DNA from: Streptococcus mitis
GTDB taxonomy: Bacteria; Bacillota; Bacilli; Lactobacillales; Streptococcaceae
Direction: 5' to 3'
Assembly (NCBI RefSeq): GCF_946190275.1
Contig: NZ_CAMHZQ010000006.1
Coordinates: 1 to 64,000, forward strand
DNA: 64,000 bases
Below are positions 28,198-37,294 of this stretch, piece by piece; position 1 is the stretch's first letter, and each line of letters opens with the position of its first letter. A program made the position numbers and the translations under genes. Under the pieces are notes generated by a model. It searched no databases. It was not told where the DNA came from and saw nothing but the letters and a program-made list of their open reading frames with translations.

Positions 28198-29772
28198 ATG
28201 AAACAGTTTGTCAAATCGCTCTCGAAAAACTCACTTTTATTGTGGTGGTTGACGATTTTTAATCATCTAGCTTTAATGATTTATATTTATTATAGGATTC
28301 CTCTGGACTTTTCGACAGATTTTTCCTTGCAGATGGTTTTATTGCTGATTATTGCTTTAATTGCATTTAGTTATATTTGTAATATTGTGACCTTTCGGTA
28401 TAGTGAGTTGAAACTTTGGTTGCTCCTGATGATGTTTCTCATTAGCTGGCAATCCATATTTAATCAAGGAGTTACGAACACCCTGTTGCACTTTTTTGAT
28501 ATTCTTCATCCGCTCAACTCTTTTTTATTGGTATATAGTTCTCTGTCTATTATCTTTCTGGGAGAGAAAATGGGAGAAGAACTGTTGAGTGTGTCCTTTG
28601 TGTTGACACTAATCACCATTAGTTCGTATCTGTTAGGTCCTTCAATTTTTCTCTTTCTGTCCTTGTTTGCGTCTTTCTTTTTAAACCTTGTTCCCTTGAT
28701 TTTACTGATTTTATATCATAAAGAGTTGAAAAGTAAACTCAAGTATCAGAGACGAAATTTGTGGATATTAGCTTTAATATTGCCTCTTTCTTATTTCTTT
28801 TTGTATATCAATACGAGGGGTTTAGGAGTGATGAACTTAGTCTGGTATCTAGAAATTCTTGGTATCTTAGCTTTTTTACACTTCAAAACGATTGTCAGCT
28901 CTCTTCAAAAAAGGGTATCAGAGTTGAAATTGTCCTATATAAAAGCTTTTTCACGCTTGTTTTTACTGGTTCTGTTTTTGTTAGTAGGCATTTTCATCAT
29001 CTTTCATTTAGACTTAAATATGAGCTTTTTGGTATTGAATATCATGTTACTATTGTTCGGGATTTGTTCGGAAGAATTGATTCGCCTCTTTCGTTCTGCT
29101 GAAATGTTAGATGCTAGGGATTATGTAAAAGTTCTCTTTTTAAAGCGTAATCGTATGGTGAAAAGTCTGCTGGCAAATGAAGACACAGAACAACAGTTCT
29201 CCGAATTTCTTCACAATGAAATCCTGCAAAATGTGATGGCAATAAAAAATTTCAATAAATATAGTAGCAATCAAGCTTTTGGTGAACAGATCAATCTGGT
29301 GACAGAGGAGTTGGTTCAGCGGATTCGCGAGCGGATGGATTATTATCAGCCAATGGTAGAAACAGACGAGCAGTTAGACATCCAGTATCAAGGGCTGATT
29401 AATCGGATTGTCAAGCGCTATCACGCAGAAAATGAAGTTGTCACACAGTTTCCTGTTCACTTTAGGCTTTTATCTCCTTACGATAAAATTGCCTATCGTC
29501 TAGTTGAGGAACTGACGACCAATGCCGTTAAGTACGCTAGTGGTGGAAGGATTTATTTGAAGATTGATGTGCATGATGACGCTATTTTTATCATTTCTGA
29601 AAATAACTGCCTTCAAACAGAAAAATCCTTAGGTTATGGCTTGAAAAATATGTCTAATAAAATTAGTGTTTTAGGTGGTCAGATGCAGATTTTTGAAAAT
29701 AATAAGAGATTTCGTGTAGAAATTACTCTCCCGATTGATAAGGAGTTGTGTTATGAAAATTTTGTTAATTGA
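28198..29772 (+). CDS. Polytopic sensor histidine kinase of the accessory island
   Basis: 524 residues. About 290 N-terminal residues form eight or so predicted membrane helices with little extracytoplasmic sequence. A cytoplasmic kinase follows, with the H-box FLHNEILQNVMAIKNF (His339), a HATPase N-box VEELTTNAVKYASGG and GLKNMSNK. This looks like the HisKA_3/NarL-linked class seen with quorum or cell-envelope sensing. The absence of a sensor loop suggests it reads its signal inside the membrane or through the partner transporter. It overlaps the regulator gene by 20 bases. Its own promoter lies between it and the permease. Confidence 0.85.
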   Translation: MKQFVKSLSKNSLLLWWLTIFNHLALMIYIYYRIPLDFSTDFSLQMVLLLIIALIAFSYICNIVTFRYSELKLWLLLMMFLISWQSIFNQGVTNTLLHFFDILHPLNSFLLVYSSLSIIFLGEKMGEELLSVSFVLTLITISSYLLGPSIFLFLSLFASFFLNLVPLILLILYHKELKSKLKYQRRNLWILALILPLSYFFLYINTRGLGVMNLVWYLEILGILAFLHFKTIVSSLQKRVSELKLSYIKAFSRLFLLVLFLLVGIFIIFHLDLNMSFLVLNIMLLLFGICSEELIRLFRSAEMLDARDYVKVLFLKRNRMVKSLLANEDTEQQFSEFLHNEILQNVMAIKNFNKYSSNQAFGEQINLVTEELVQRIRERMDYYQPMVETDEQLDIQYQGLINRIVKRYHAENEVVTQFPVHFRLLSPYDKIAYRLVEELTTNAVKYASGGRIYLKIDVHDDAIFIISENNCLQTEKSLGYGLKNMSNKISVLGGQMQIFENNKRFRVEITLPIDKELCYENFVN

Positions 29773-30349
29773 TGATCATAAATTATTTAGCCAAAGTATC
29801 AAGATGATTTTAGAGTTATCGGAAAACATTAAAAAGGTCCAGTTAGTGGATAATTTTTCGACTATTTCGGAGATTGCTTTTAATGACTACGACATTATTT
29901 TGATTGATATCAACCTGACGAGTCTGTATCAAGATGATGGGCTGACCTTGGCACAAGAAATTATCGACAATGGTTGTTCTAGTAAGATTGTAATTTTAAC
30001 GGGATACAGCAAAAAGATGTATGAACACCGAGCTAAAGCTATGGGAGCTTATGGCTTTCTAGATAAAAGTATGGACCCAGATGAGTTGGTGAAAAAACTG
30101 GAAAAGATTTATCTAGGTGGTAAGGTCTTTTCAGATGAAGTGATGGTAGAGGTGCTAACACCACGAGAAATCGAGATACTAGAACTGGTTAGAAATGGCT
30201 TGACCATTGATGATGTCTGTGACAATGTCTATGTGAGTAAACGTACAGTTTCCAATCACTTGGCCAATATCTTTTCAAAATTGGGAGTGACTAACAGGCA
30301 GGAGGCGATTCACATCGCTGAGCAGTTGGGATATTTCCCACCAGATTAA
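29753..30349 (+). CDS. NarL/LuxR-type response regulator of the accessory island
   Basis: 198 residues. The receiver domain has LLIDDH, phospho-acceptor Asp52 (IDIN) and a Lys in FLDKSMDP. The C-terminal LuxR helix-turn-helix reads TPREIEILELVRNGLTIDDV...SKRTVSNHLANIFSKLG. The start at 29753 has AAGGAG eight bases upstream; an in-frame ATG at 29735 would only add MIRSCV. BceAB transporters usually pair with OmpR-type regulators, so this NarL-type output is unusual for such a module. It is the best candidate to bind the shared 17-bp promoter element. Confidence 0.87.
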   Translation: MKILLIDDHKLFSQSIKMILELSENIKKVQLVDNFSTISEIAFNDYDIILIDINLTSLYQDDGLTLAQEIIDNGCSSKIVILTGYSKKMYEHRAKAMGAYGFLDKSMDPDELVKKLEKIYLGGKVFSDEVMVEVLTPREIEILELVRNGLTIDDVCDNVYVSKRTVSNHLANIFSKLGVTNRQEAIHIAEQLGYFPPD

Positions 30350-30381
30350 AAAGTTGCAGAAGATGCAGCTTTTTTAATTTC
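30347..30381 (+). terminator. Terminator after the island response regulator
   Basis: AAAAGTTGCA and TGCAGCTTTT form a stem around GAAGA and run into T residues. Confidence 0.8.
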
Positions 30382-30392
30382 TGTGCTACTTC

Positions 30393-30406
30393 TTGTGTGA
30401 GTCTCT
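30393..30406 (+). repeat. Right copy of the 14-bp direct repeat bounding the accessory island
   Basis: TTGTGTGAGTCTCT, identical to 24444-24457. It lies directly upstream of the promoter of the next core gene (yqgQ-like), so the island ends here. Confidence 0.7.
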
Positions 30407-30429
30407 TCTTGAAAAAAACACAAAATTTT

Positions 30430-30445
30430 GCTAGAATGAGTCTTA
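30430..30445 (+). promoter_or_regulatory. Extended -10 immediately before the yqgQ-like start codon
   Basis: TGCTAGAAT (hexamer TAGAAT at 30432-30437) ends seven bases before the ATG at 30445 and no Shine-Dalgarno sequence is visible, so the transcript is predicted to be leaderless or nearly so. Confidence 0.55.
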
Positions 30446-30666
30446 TGAAAACATTCTATGATGTGCAGCAATTCCTCAAACGATTTGGTATTATTGTTTA
30501 CATGGGAAAACGCTTATATGATATTGAACTGATGAAGTTGGAACTCTCACGGATTTACGATGCAGGGTTGATGGACAAATTAGACTATCTAGAAGCAGAA
30601 GCGGTTCTTCGCAGAGAGCACAAGGTAGAATTGGATTATATTGAGAAAAATGGAGAAAAGAACTAA
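30445..30666 (+). CDS. YqgQ (DUF910) family protein
   Basis: A 73-residue protein with the DUF910/YqgQ pattern (KTFYDVQQFLKRFGIIVYMGKRLYDIELMKLEL), a small helical family conserved in Bacilli. Its cellular role is not established; the fold of the B. subtilis homologue suggests nucleic-acid binding, but nothing here proves it. The stop shares its last base with the ATG of the rhodanese-like gene, so the two are co-translated, a pairing seen in other streptococci. Confidence 0.85.
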   Translation: MKTFYDVQQFLKRFGIIVYMGKRLYDIELMKLELSRIYDAGLMDKLDYLEAEAVLRREHKVELDYIEKNGEKN

Positions 30667-31049
30667 TGGTTACTTGGATTTTGTGGGCACTTATACTAGC
30701 AATGTTGGCGTGGATGGGTTTTAACTATCTTCGTATTCGCCGTGCGGCTAAAATTGTAGACAATGAGGAGTTTGAAGCCTTGATTCGTACGGGTCAATTG
30801 ATTGATTTGCGCGACCCAGCAGAATTCCACAGAAAACATATCCTTGGGGCCCGCAATATTCCTTCAAGTCAGTTGAAAACTAGTCTTGCAGCCTTTCGTA
30901 AAGATAAACCTGTCCTTCTTTACGAAAACCAACGTGCGCAACGTGTCACAAATGCAGCCCTTTACTTGAAAAAACAAGGTTTTTCTGAGATTTATATCCT
31001 TTCTTATGGATTGGATTCTTGGAAAGGGAAAGTCAAAGTTGAGAAATAA
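30666..31049 (+). CDS. Membrane-anchored rhodanese-like protein lacking the catalytic cysteine
   Basis: 127 residues. An N-terminal membrane helix (residues 3-24) is followed by a rhodanese domain (LIDLRDPAEFHRKHILGARNIP, AALYLKKQGF, YILSYGLDSW). In active rhodaneses the loop after the fourth strand holds a Cys (VYCxxGxRS); here the matching segment reads VLLYENQRAQR with Glu in its place, so sulfur transfer is unlikely and a binding role is more probable. It faces the convergent pseudouridine synthase gene across a shared terminator. Confidence 0.85.
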   Translation: MVTWILWALILAMLAWMGFNYLRIRRAAKIVDNEEFEALIRTGQLIDLRDPAEFHRKHILGARNIPSSQLKTSLAAFRKDKPVLLYENQRAQRVTNAALYLKKQGFSEIYILSYGLDSWKGKVKVEK

Positions 31050-31086
31050 GAAAACGAGCTTGGATGTTTCCGAGCTCATTTTTTAA
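31049..31086. terminator. Bidirectional terminator between the rhodanese-like and pseudouridine synthase genes
   Basis: CGAGCTTGGA and TTCCGAGCTC give an imperfect stem of about 8 bp with flanking A-rich and T-rich runs. Confidence 0.65.
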
Positions 31087-31808
31087 CCACTTTTTCTGAG
31101 AAAGTCACGAATGCTTGCCAATTCTTCTGAGTTTAGGGGACGATAGTCTCCTGCTTGAAGATTCTCATCCAAGCTCCAAGGTCCAAAATGGGTGCGTTTG
31201 AGGGATGTCACCTTGACACCAACTGATAGGAACATTTTCTTGACCTGATGAAATTTTCCTTCTGAAATGGTGATGGAGGCTTGACTGAGGGAAGGACTTG
31301 CAGATAGAATCTCTAGTCTTGCAGGTTTACAGATAGTGCCATCTAAAAAGACAATTCCTTTTTGAAAGGCTTGGATATGGTCAGGTGTTAGAAGTCCATT
31401 GACCTCAACTCGATAAGTTTTATCGACATGATATTGGGGATGGAGGAGCTGAAAGCCCAAGGGACCGTTGTCGGTCAAGAGGAGGAGACCCGTCGTATCT
31501 CGGTCCAGTCGGCCGACAGCATAGAGCTTGTCAGACTGGATGTCAGGCGGAAGCAAGTCCATGACGGTTGGAAGTTCCTTGTCTTTGTTGGCTGTAACGA
31601 CACCAGCAGGCTTATGAAGCATAAGATAGGTGTGCTCATAGCCTTGAATGATTTGTTCCTGAAAAAGGAGTTCCTGTAGTCCTGTATCGATATTTTGGGC
31701 TAGGGAGCGGGCTGGGCAACCATCGACGAGAATGTCCCCTTTGAGTAAGGCTTGTTTCATGGCCTTTCGGCTGACTTTTTCTTGGGCTAATAAATTATCT
31801 AAACGCAT
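31083..31808 (-). CDS. RsuA/RluB-family pseudouridine synthase
   Basis: 241 residues. An N-terminal S4 RNA-binding domain (MRLDNLLAQEKVSRKAMKQALLKGDILVDG) is followed by the catalytic domain with the GRLDRDTTGLLLLTDNG signature containing the catalytic Asp, and EGKFHQVKKMF near the end. It isomerises uridine to pseudouridine in rRNA. The length and single S4 domain fit the RsuA (16S) branch best, but assignment between RsuA, RluB and RluE is not possible from sequence inspection alone. Confidence 0.9.
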   Translation of the reverse strand: MRLDNLLAQEKVSRKAMKQALLKGDILVDGCPARSLAQNIDTGLQELLFQEQIIQGYEHTYLMLHKPAGVVTANKDKELPTVMDLLPPDIQSDKLYAVGRLDRDTTGLLLLTDNGPLGFQLLHPQYHVDKTYRVEVNGLLTPDHIQAFQKGIVFLDGTICKPARLEILSASPSLSQASITISEGKFHQVKKMFLSVGVKVTSLKRTHFGPWSLDENLQAGDYRPLNSEELASIRDFLRKSG

Positions 31809-31969
31809 ACTGTGCCTATCTTATCATAAGTCGCTTGCTTTGAAAAGGCTTGACATGAAAAGAAAAGCAGAGTGAAAACATTTACACTTGCTTGAATTAT
31901 GTTATTTACTTGAAATTATGGTATAATCGTTCAGTTAGAAAATAAATTTTGAATATTATAGAGGAAATC

Positions 31970-33811
31970 ATGACAAAATTAAGAGAAGATATCCGTAACA
32001 TTGCGATTATCGCCCACGTTGACCACGGGAAGACAACCCTCGTTGACGAATTATTGAAACAATCAGAAACGCTTGATGCACGTACTGAATTGGCTGAGCG
32101 TGCTATGGACTCAAACGATATCGAAAAAGAGCGTGGAATTACCATTCTTGCTAAAAATACAGCCGTTGCCTACAACGGAACTCGTATCAACATCATGGAC
32201 ACACCAGGACACGCGGACTTCGGTGGAGAAGTTGAGCGTATCATGAAAATGGTTGACGGTGTTGTCTTGGTCGTAGATGCCTACGAAGGAACCATGCCAC
32301 AAACTCGTTTCGTATTGAAAAAAGCCTTGGAACAAGACCTTGTCCCAATCGTTGTTGTTAACAAAATCGATAAACCATCAGCTCGTCCAGCAGAAGTAGT
32401 GGACGAAGTCTTGGAACTTTTCATCGAGCTTGGTGCAGATGACGACCAGCTTGACTTCCCAGTGGTGTATGCTTCAGCGATCAACGGAACTTCTTCATTG
32501 TCAGATGATCCAGCTGACCAAGAAGCTACTATGGCACCAATCTTTGACACGATTATCGACCATATCCCTGCTCCAGTAGATAACTCAGATGAGCCTTTGC
32601 AGTTCCAAGTGTCACTTTTGGACTACAATGACTTCGTTGGACGTATCGGTATCGGTCGTGTCTTCCGTGGTACAGTTAAGGTTGGGGACCAAGTTACCCT
32701 TTCTAAACTTGACGGCACAACTAAAAACTTCCGTGTTACAAAACTCTTTGGTTTCTTTGGCTTGGAACGTCGTGAAATCCAAGAAGCCAAAGCAGGTGAC
32801 TTGATTGCCGTTTCAGGTATGGAAGATATCTTTGTCGGTGAAACCATTACTCCGACAGATGCAGTTGAAGCTCTTCCAATCCTACACATCGATGAGCCAA
32901 CTCTTCAAATGACATTCTTGGTCAACAACTCACCATTTGCTGGTAAAGAAGGTAAATGGGTAACTTCTCGTAAGGTGGAAGAACGCTTGCAGGCTGAATT
33001 GCAAACAGACGTTTCCCTTCGTGTTGACCCAACTGATTCACCAGATAAATGGACTGTTTCAGGACGTGGAGAATTGCACTTGTCAATCCTTATCGAAACA
33101 ATGCGTCGTGAGGGATATGAACTTCAAGTATCTCGTCCAGAGGTTATCGTAAAAGAAATCGACGGTGTTAAATGTGAGCCATTTGAACGTGTTCAAATCG
33201 ACACTCCAGAAGAATACCAAGGATCTGTTATCCAAAGCCTTTCTGAACGTAAGGGTGAAATGTTGGATATGATTTCAACTGGTAATGGTCAAACTCGTTT
33301 GGTCTTCCTTGTTCCAGCGCGTGGGTTGATCGGTTACTCAACTGAGTTCTTGTCAATGACTCGTGGTTACGGTATCATGAACCATACCTTCGACCAATAC
33401 TTGCCATTGATTCCAGGCGAAATTGGTGGTCGTCACCGTGGTGCCCTTGTTTCTATCGATGCTGGTAAGGCTACAACTTACTCAATCATGTCTATCGAAG
33501 AGCGTGGTACGATCTTTGTCAACCCAGGTACTGAGGTTTATGAAGGAATGATCATCGGTGAAAACTCTCGTGAAAACGACTTGACAGTTAACATCACTAA
33601 GGCTAAACAAATGACCAACGTTCGTTCAGCTACTAAGGACCAAACAGCTGTTATCAAGACACCTCGTATCTTGACACTTGAAGAGTCTCTTGAGTTCTTG
33701 AACGACGATGAGTATATGGAAGTAACTCCTGAGTCTATCCGTTTGCGTAAACAAATCCTTAACAAGGCAGAGCGTGAGAAAGCTAACAAGAAGAAAAAAT
33801 CAGCTGAATAA
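31970..33811 (+). CDS. typA: Translational GTPase TypA/BipA
   Basis: 613 residues. GTPase motifs are [29 protein letters not shown] and [10 protein letters not shown], followed by EF-G-like domains II, III and V and the C-terminal BipA domain ([18 protein letters not shown]). The protein acts on ribosomes during large-subunit assembly and stress. The start at 31970 follows GAGG and begins the conserved [20 protein letters not shown]; an upstream ATG at 31949 adds unconserved residues. The codon usage is strongly biased to preferred codons, as expected for a well-expressed gene. Confidence 0.96.
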   Translation: MTKLREDIRNIAIIAHVDHGKTTLVDELLKQSETLDARTELAERAMDSNDIEKERGITILAKNTAVAYNGTRINIMDTPGHADFGGEVERIMKMVDGVVLVVDAYEGTMPQTRFVLKKALEQDLVPIVVVNKIDKPSARPAEVVDEVLELFIELGADDDQLDFPVVYASAINGTSSLSDDPADQEATMAPIFDTIIDHIPAPVDNSDEPLQFQVSLLDYNDFVGRIGIGRVFRGTVKVGDQVTLSKLDGTTKNFRVTKLFGFFGLERREIQEAKAGDLIAVSGMEDIFVGETITPTDAVEALPILHIDEPTLQMTFLVNNSPFAGKEGKWVTSRKVEERLQAELQTDVSLRVDPTDSPDKWTVSGRGELHLSILIETMRREGYELQVSRPEVIVKEIDGVKCEPFERVQIDTPEEYQGSVIQSLSERKGEMLDMISTGNGQTRLVFLVPARGLIGYSTEFLSMTRGYGIMNHTFDQYLPLIPGEIGGRHRGALVSIDAGKATTYSIMSIEERGTIFVNPGTEVYEGMIIGENSRENDLTVNITKAKQMTNVRSATKDQTAVIKTPRILTLEESLEFLNDDEYMEVTPESIRLRKQILNKAEREKANKKKKSAE

Positions 33812-33830
33812 GAGCTAGAAAGAGATAAAG

Positions 33831-34085
33831 ATGGTTTATTTAATCATAGGACTCCTCTTATTACTACTCTATGTATTTGCGACACCAGAAAGCATTAAAG
33901 GGACAGTCAATATCGTCCTTGTCGTCTTTGCTTTTGTAGCACTTTTGATTTTGCTCATGTTGTCTGTCCTGCAAATTTTTCAGCTACCGACAGAATTCTT
34001 CATCGCAGTCGCTATGCTCCTCCTAGCATACTTTAGCTTGCGAGATATTACCCTCATGTCGGTCAGTAAAAACAAAAGAAGATAA
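33831..34085 (+). CDS. Small membrane protein downstream of typA
   Basis: 84 residues with three predicted membrane helices (about 2-16, 24-46, 55-70) and a basic tail (KNKRR). It is a conserved streptococcal hypothetical family, 19 bases after typA with AGAAAGAG as a weak ribosome site, and probably co-transcribed. Function unknown. Confidence 0.8.
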   Translation: MVYLIIGLLLLLLYVFATPESIKGTVNIVLVVFAFVALLILLMLSVLQIFQLPTEFFIAVAMLLLAYFSLRDITLMSVSKNKRR

Positions 34086-34112
34086 AAAGAGAGTTTTGGC
34101 TCTCTTTTTTTG
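34084..34112 (+). terminator. Terminator after the typA unit
   Basis: AAAGAGAG-ttttgg-CTCTCTTTTTTT, an 8-bp stem followed by seven T residues. Confidence 0.88.
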
Positions 34113-34306
34113 TAGAAATTTTACAATAGTTTGAATTGCCTTTTACTATAACATCATCTCTTTTGCTTGTAAAGTATAAAGGCGGAAACTGGAATAAAAT
34201 CCGCTAATGTCATCTATTTTTAAGGGAACTGTCAAATTATATTACTAATAATATTTTTGTAAAATATGTTGATAGATTATATAGAAAGTGATATACTTAA
34301 GTTATA

Positions 34307-34320
34307 AGAAATCGCTTTCA
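34307..34320 (+). promoter_or_regulatory. cre-like site in a 490-bp gene-free stretch
   Basis: AGAAATCGCTTTCA matches the CcpA operator consensus in 13 of 14 positions. It lies between the typA terminator and a BOX element and has no gene directly downstream. The rest of 34113-34340 shows no open frame or hairpin of note, so this may be the promoter remnant of a lost gene. Confidence 0.45.
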
Positions 34321-34340
34321 AAATAAGAAAGGATTAAATT

Positions 34341-34493
34341 TATACTCAATGAAAATCAAAGAGCAAACTAGGAAACTAGCCGCAGGTTGCTCAAAGCACT
34401 GCTTTGAGGTTGTAGATAAGACTGACGAAGTCAGTTACATATATCTACGGCAAGGCGACGTTGACGCAGTTTGAAGAGATTTTTGAAGAGTAT
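34341..34493 (+). repeat. BOX element 1
   Basis: 153 bp starting TATACTCAATGAAAATC and ending AGAGATTTTTGAAGAGTAT, with boxB-like modules (TGAGGTTGTAGATAAGACTG, GACGAAGTCAG) and CTACGGCAAGGCGACG, the section used in the BOX-A1R typing primer. It stands upstream of the lactococcin-972-type exporter. Confidence 0.88.
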
Positions 34494-34605
34494 TGTTGTC
34501 TTGGTGCTCAGGGTGTGATTGATTAAACTAGGAAAATAATTCTAAGAATTTATAAACTGTAAAATTTCTTTCTATAGGGTTATTCTCTTATACAAGGAGT
34601 CTACT

Positions 34606-36627
34606 ATGAAGAAACTATTCATATTATTATCAACTTTTTTTCTCAGCATCTTCCTTGCTTGGATTATTGTCTTACGTGCTCCACAATATTTATATGCAAG
34701 CTATGATTCCGTCTCTTTACTTCGTGTCAAAAAAGATACTCAGGAACCGACACGTGAGGTATTTGAACAGGAATTGGAGAATTTTGCAAACTCAGAACAG
34801 AGTTTAATAGCTAGAAGAATCGTAGAGCCGAGTAAGGATGGGACGACTCACTTTGCTTATGCAACTTATGGTCAGGGAACTTTACCAAAAGAATTCCAAG
34901 AAGCTAGTCAAGAAAGTCGTGAACGTAGTGATCCGCTAAATAGTTATCTCCTTTTATCAGGCTCCTTGACGAAAGAAAAGCTAGCCGATAAATTAGGAGA
35001 TTTGGGTTATAAAGCAATTGCTGACCGAAAGACACCGCCCTATTCTCTTGCTTTTCGAATTTTACTAAATCCACTTATTCTAATTAGTTTAGCAATATTT
35101 GGCTTATCTTTCTTTGCTTTAGTGATTATCACTCGGATTAAGGAAATGAGAGCAGCAGGTATAAAACTCTTTTCTGGTCAGACTCTCTTATCCATCATGG
35201 GGCATTCTTTATCTACTGATATCAAGTGGCTACTTTTATCAGCCCTCCTTTCCTTCCTAGGTGGGGGAGTCGTTCTTTTTAGCCAAGGTTTGTTTTATCC
35301 TATCTTGTTAGCTACCTATGGTTTTGGGATTAGTCTCTATCTGTTGTTTTTATTGGCGATTTCAATTTTACTAATGCTCCTTTATCTAATGAGTTTGAGT
35401 TACAAAGCATTAGTTCCTGTTATTAAGGGGAGATTACCCCTTAAACGCTTGATGATTTTAACCTTATTGTGTCAGTTAGTAGCTGTTTTTACAGTGGGCT
35501 ACGCTGTTAAGACAGGCTTGACGTCTTACCAACGATTGAAAGAACTTGAAATTTCAAAACAAGCATGGCAGGATAGAGCAGACTATTATCAAATTTCTTT
35601 TGGCTTAGGTGATAGAGGAAAAGATACAGAAAATCTGAATAAGTGGTATGAATTTTCCAAAGAAGCAGTTGAAAAAGAACAGGCTCTATTTGTAAAAGAT
35701 AATCTCATTCATTTTGCAAATCCTCAAGGAAAAAATGAAAAAGAGGAAACACTGGATACCTATAGTCCAGATGCTAATGTTCTCTATATAAGCCCAAGTT
35801 ATTTGGACAAGGAAAATGTTACTGTAAATGATGAGACTAGACAGAAACTAGCTCATCTTCAAAAAGGAGAATTTGGACTCTTATTACCAGAATCTCTTCG
35901 TTCACAGGAAGCAGAACTTAAGAAAGCTTTTGAAGAGAGTTTGAACTATTACGGACAATCAAGTGAGGATAAAAACGCTCCTTTAGAGTATGAAACGAGA
36001 GCGATTGTTAGCTATCTTCCAACAGGCGAAAAGAGATTTATTTATAATAATGGTGAAAGTCCAGTATCCATCCAGTACTTAACCGATCCGATTTTAGTTG
36101 TGTTCACTCCAACATCTACAGGTGATAGTATCATTTCCAAATCTATTTGGTCTATCAATGCTGGAAAACAACTCTTTATCAAAGGATATGAGAGTGGGCT
36201 AGAACTCTTAAAGAAAGCTGGAATTTATGAGCAAGTATCTTATCTTAAAGAAGGAAGAAGTGTTTATCTAACTCGTTATAATGAAGTTCAAACTGAAACG
36301 GCAACTTTAATCCTAGGAGCTATTGTTGGAATAGCTAGTTCCTTGTTACTCTTTTATTCTGTCAATCTTCTCTATTTCGAGCAATTCCGCCGAGATATCT
36401 TGATTAAACGAATTTCAGGCTTACGATTTTTTGAAACACATGCTCAGTATATGGTTAGCCAATTTGCCAGTTTTGTATTTGGTGCTAGTCTCTTTATTTT
36501 ACGCAGTCGAGACTGGGTAATTGGCTTGCTCACTTTATTCGTCTTTCTAGCTAGTGCAGTTTTGACGCTTTACCGTCAAGCTCATAAAGAATCTCGTGTT
36601 TCTATGACAATTATGAAAGGAAAATAG
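34606..36627 (+). CDS. Bacteriocin-associated integral membrane protein (lactococcin-972 exporter permease)
   Basis: 673 residues. There is an N-terminal membrane helix (4-24), an extracytoplasmic segment with SLIARRIVEPSKDG, a central block of helices (about 145-310), a second large outside segment and a C-terminal helix group (about 565-650). This is the bact_immun_7tm family that partners the lactococcin-972-type export ATPase encoded 1 base downstream. It resembles the partial protein at 63101-64000, which also has LARRIV. No bacteriocin gene lies upstream; only a BOX element and about 110 bases without an open frame. ACAAGGAG precedes the ATG. Confidence 0.85.
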   Translation: MKKLFILLSTFFLSIFLAWIIVLRAPQYLYASYDSVSLLRVKKDTQEPTREVFEQELENFANSEQSLIARRIVEPSKDGTTHFAYATYGQGTLPKEFQEASQESRERSDPLNSYLLLSGSLTKEKLADKLGDLGYKAIADRKTPPYSLAFRILLNPLILISLAIFGLSFFALVIITRIKEMRAAGIKLFSGQTLLSIMGHSLSTDIKWLLLSALLSFLGGGVVLFSQGLFYPILLATYGFGISLYLLFLLAISILLMLLYLMSLSYKALVPVIKGRLPLKRLMILTLLCQLVAVFTVGYAVKTGLTSYQRLKELEISKQAWQDRADYYQISFGLGDRGKDTENLNKWYEFSKEAVEKEQALFVKDNLIHFANPQGKNEKEETLDTYSPDANVLYISPSYLDKENVTVNDETRQKLAHLQKGEFGLLLPESLRSQEAELKKAFEESLNYYGQSSEDKNAPLEYETRAIVSYLPTGEKRFIYNNGESPVSIQYLTDPILVVFTPTSTGDSIISKSIWSINAGKQLFIKGYESGLELLKKAGIYEQVSYLKEGRSVYLTRYNEVQTETATLILGAIVGIASSLLLFYSVNLLYFEQFRRDILIKRISGLRFFETHAQYMVSQFASFVFGASLFILRSRDWVIGLLTLFVFLASAVLTLYRQAHKESRVSMTIMKGK

Positions 36628-36628
36628 G

Positions 36629-37294
36629 ATGATTGAACTAAAGAATATATCTAAAAAATTTGGAAGCCGTCAGCTATTTTCAGATACGAATCTTCATTTT
36701 GAAGGTGGGAAAATTTATGCCTTAATCGGTACAAGTGGCTGTGGTAAGACAACACTCTTGAATATGATTGGACGATTAGAGCCATCTGACAAAGGACAAA
36801 TCATCTATGATGGTACTTCTCTTAAGGACATCAAGCCTTCTGTTTTCTTTAGAGATTACTTAGGATACCTATTTCAAGATTTTGGCTTAATCGAAAGCCA
36901 AACCGTCAAAGAGAACCTCAATCTGGGTTTAGTTGGTAAAAAGTTGAAAGAAAAAGAGAAAATCTCTTTGATGAAACAAGCTCTAAACCGTGTTAACCTC
37001 TCTTATTTAGATTTAAAGCAACCTATATTTGAGTTATCAGGAGGAGAAGCACAACGTGTTGCATTAGCGAAGATAATTTTAAAGGATCCACCTTTGATTC
37101 TCGCAGATGAACCAACCGCTTCACTAGACCCCAAAAACTCTGAGGAATTACTTTCTATCCTAGAATCTTTAAAAAATCCGAATCGGACCATCATTATTGC
37201 GACCCACAATCCTCTGATTTGGGAGCAAGTGGACCAAGTCATTCGAGTTACCGATTTATCACATAGATGCTATGGTAAGATTCATACTCAATGA
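36629..37294 (+). CDS. Export ABC ATPase, lactococcin-972 group
   Basis: 221 residues, with Walker A GTSGCGKTT, Q-loop YLFQDFGLIESQTV, signature LSGGEAQR, Walker B LILADEPTASLD and H-loop ATHNP. Family members accompany bact_immun_7tm permeases and secrete or give immunity to lactococcin-972-like bacteriocins. The last codons and the TGA stop (HTQ-stop) lie inside a BOX element that starts at about 37284, so insertion of the repeat has set the C-terminus of this protein. The ATG at 36629 follows the permease stop by one base. Confidence 0.88.
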   Translation: MIELKNISKKFGSRQLFSDTNLHFEGGKIYALIGTSGCGKTTLLNMIGRLEPSDKGQIIYDGTSLKDIKPSVFFRDYLGYLFQDFGLIESQTVKENLNLGLVGKKLKEKEKISLMKQALNRVNLSYLDLKQPIFELSGGEAQRVALAKIILKDPPLILADEPTASLDPKNSEELLSILESLKNPNRTIIIATHNPLIWEQVDQVIRVTDLSHRCYGKIHTQ

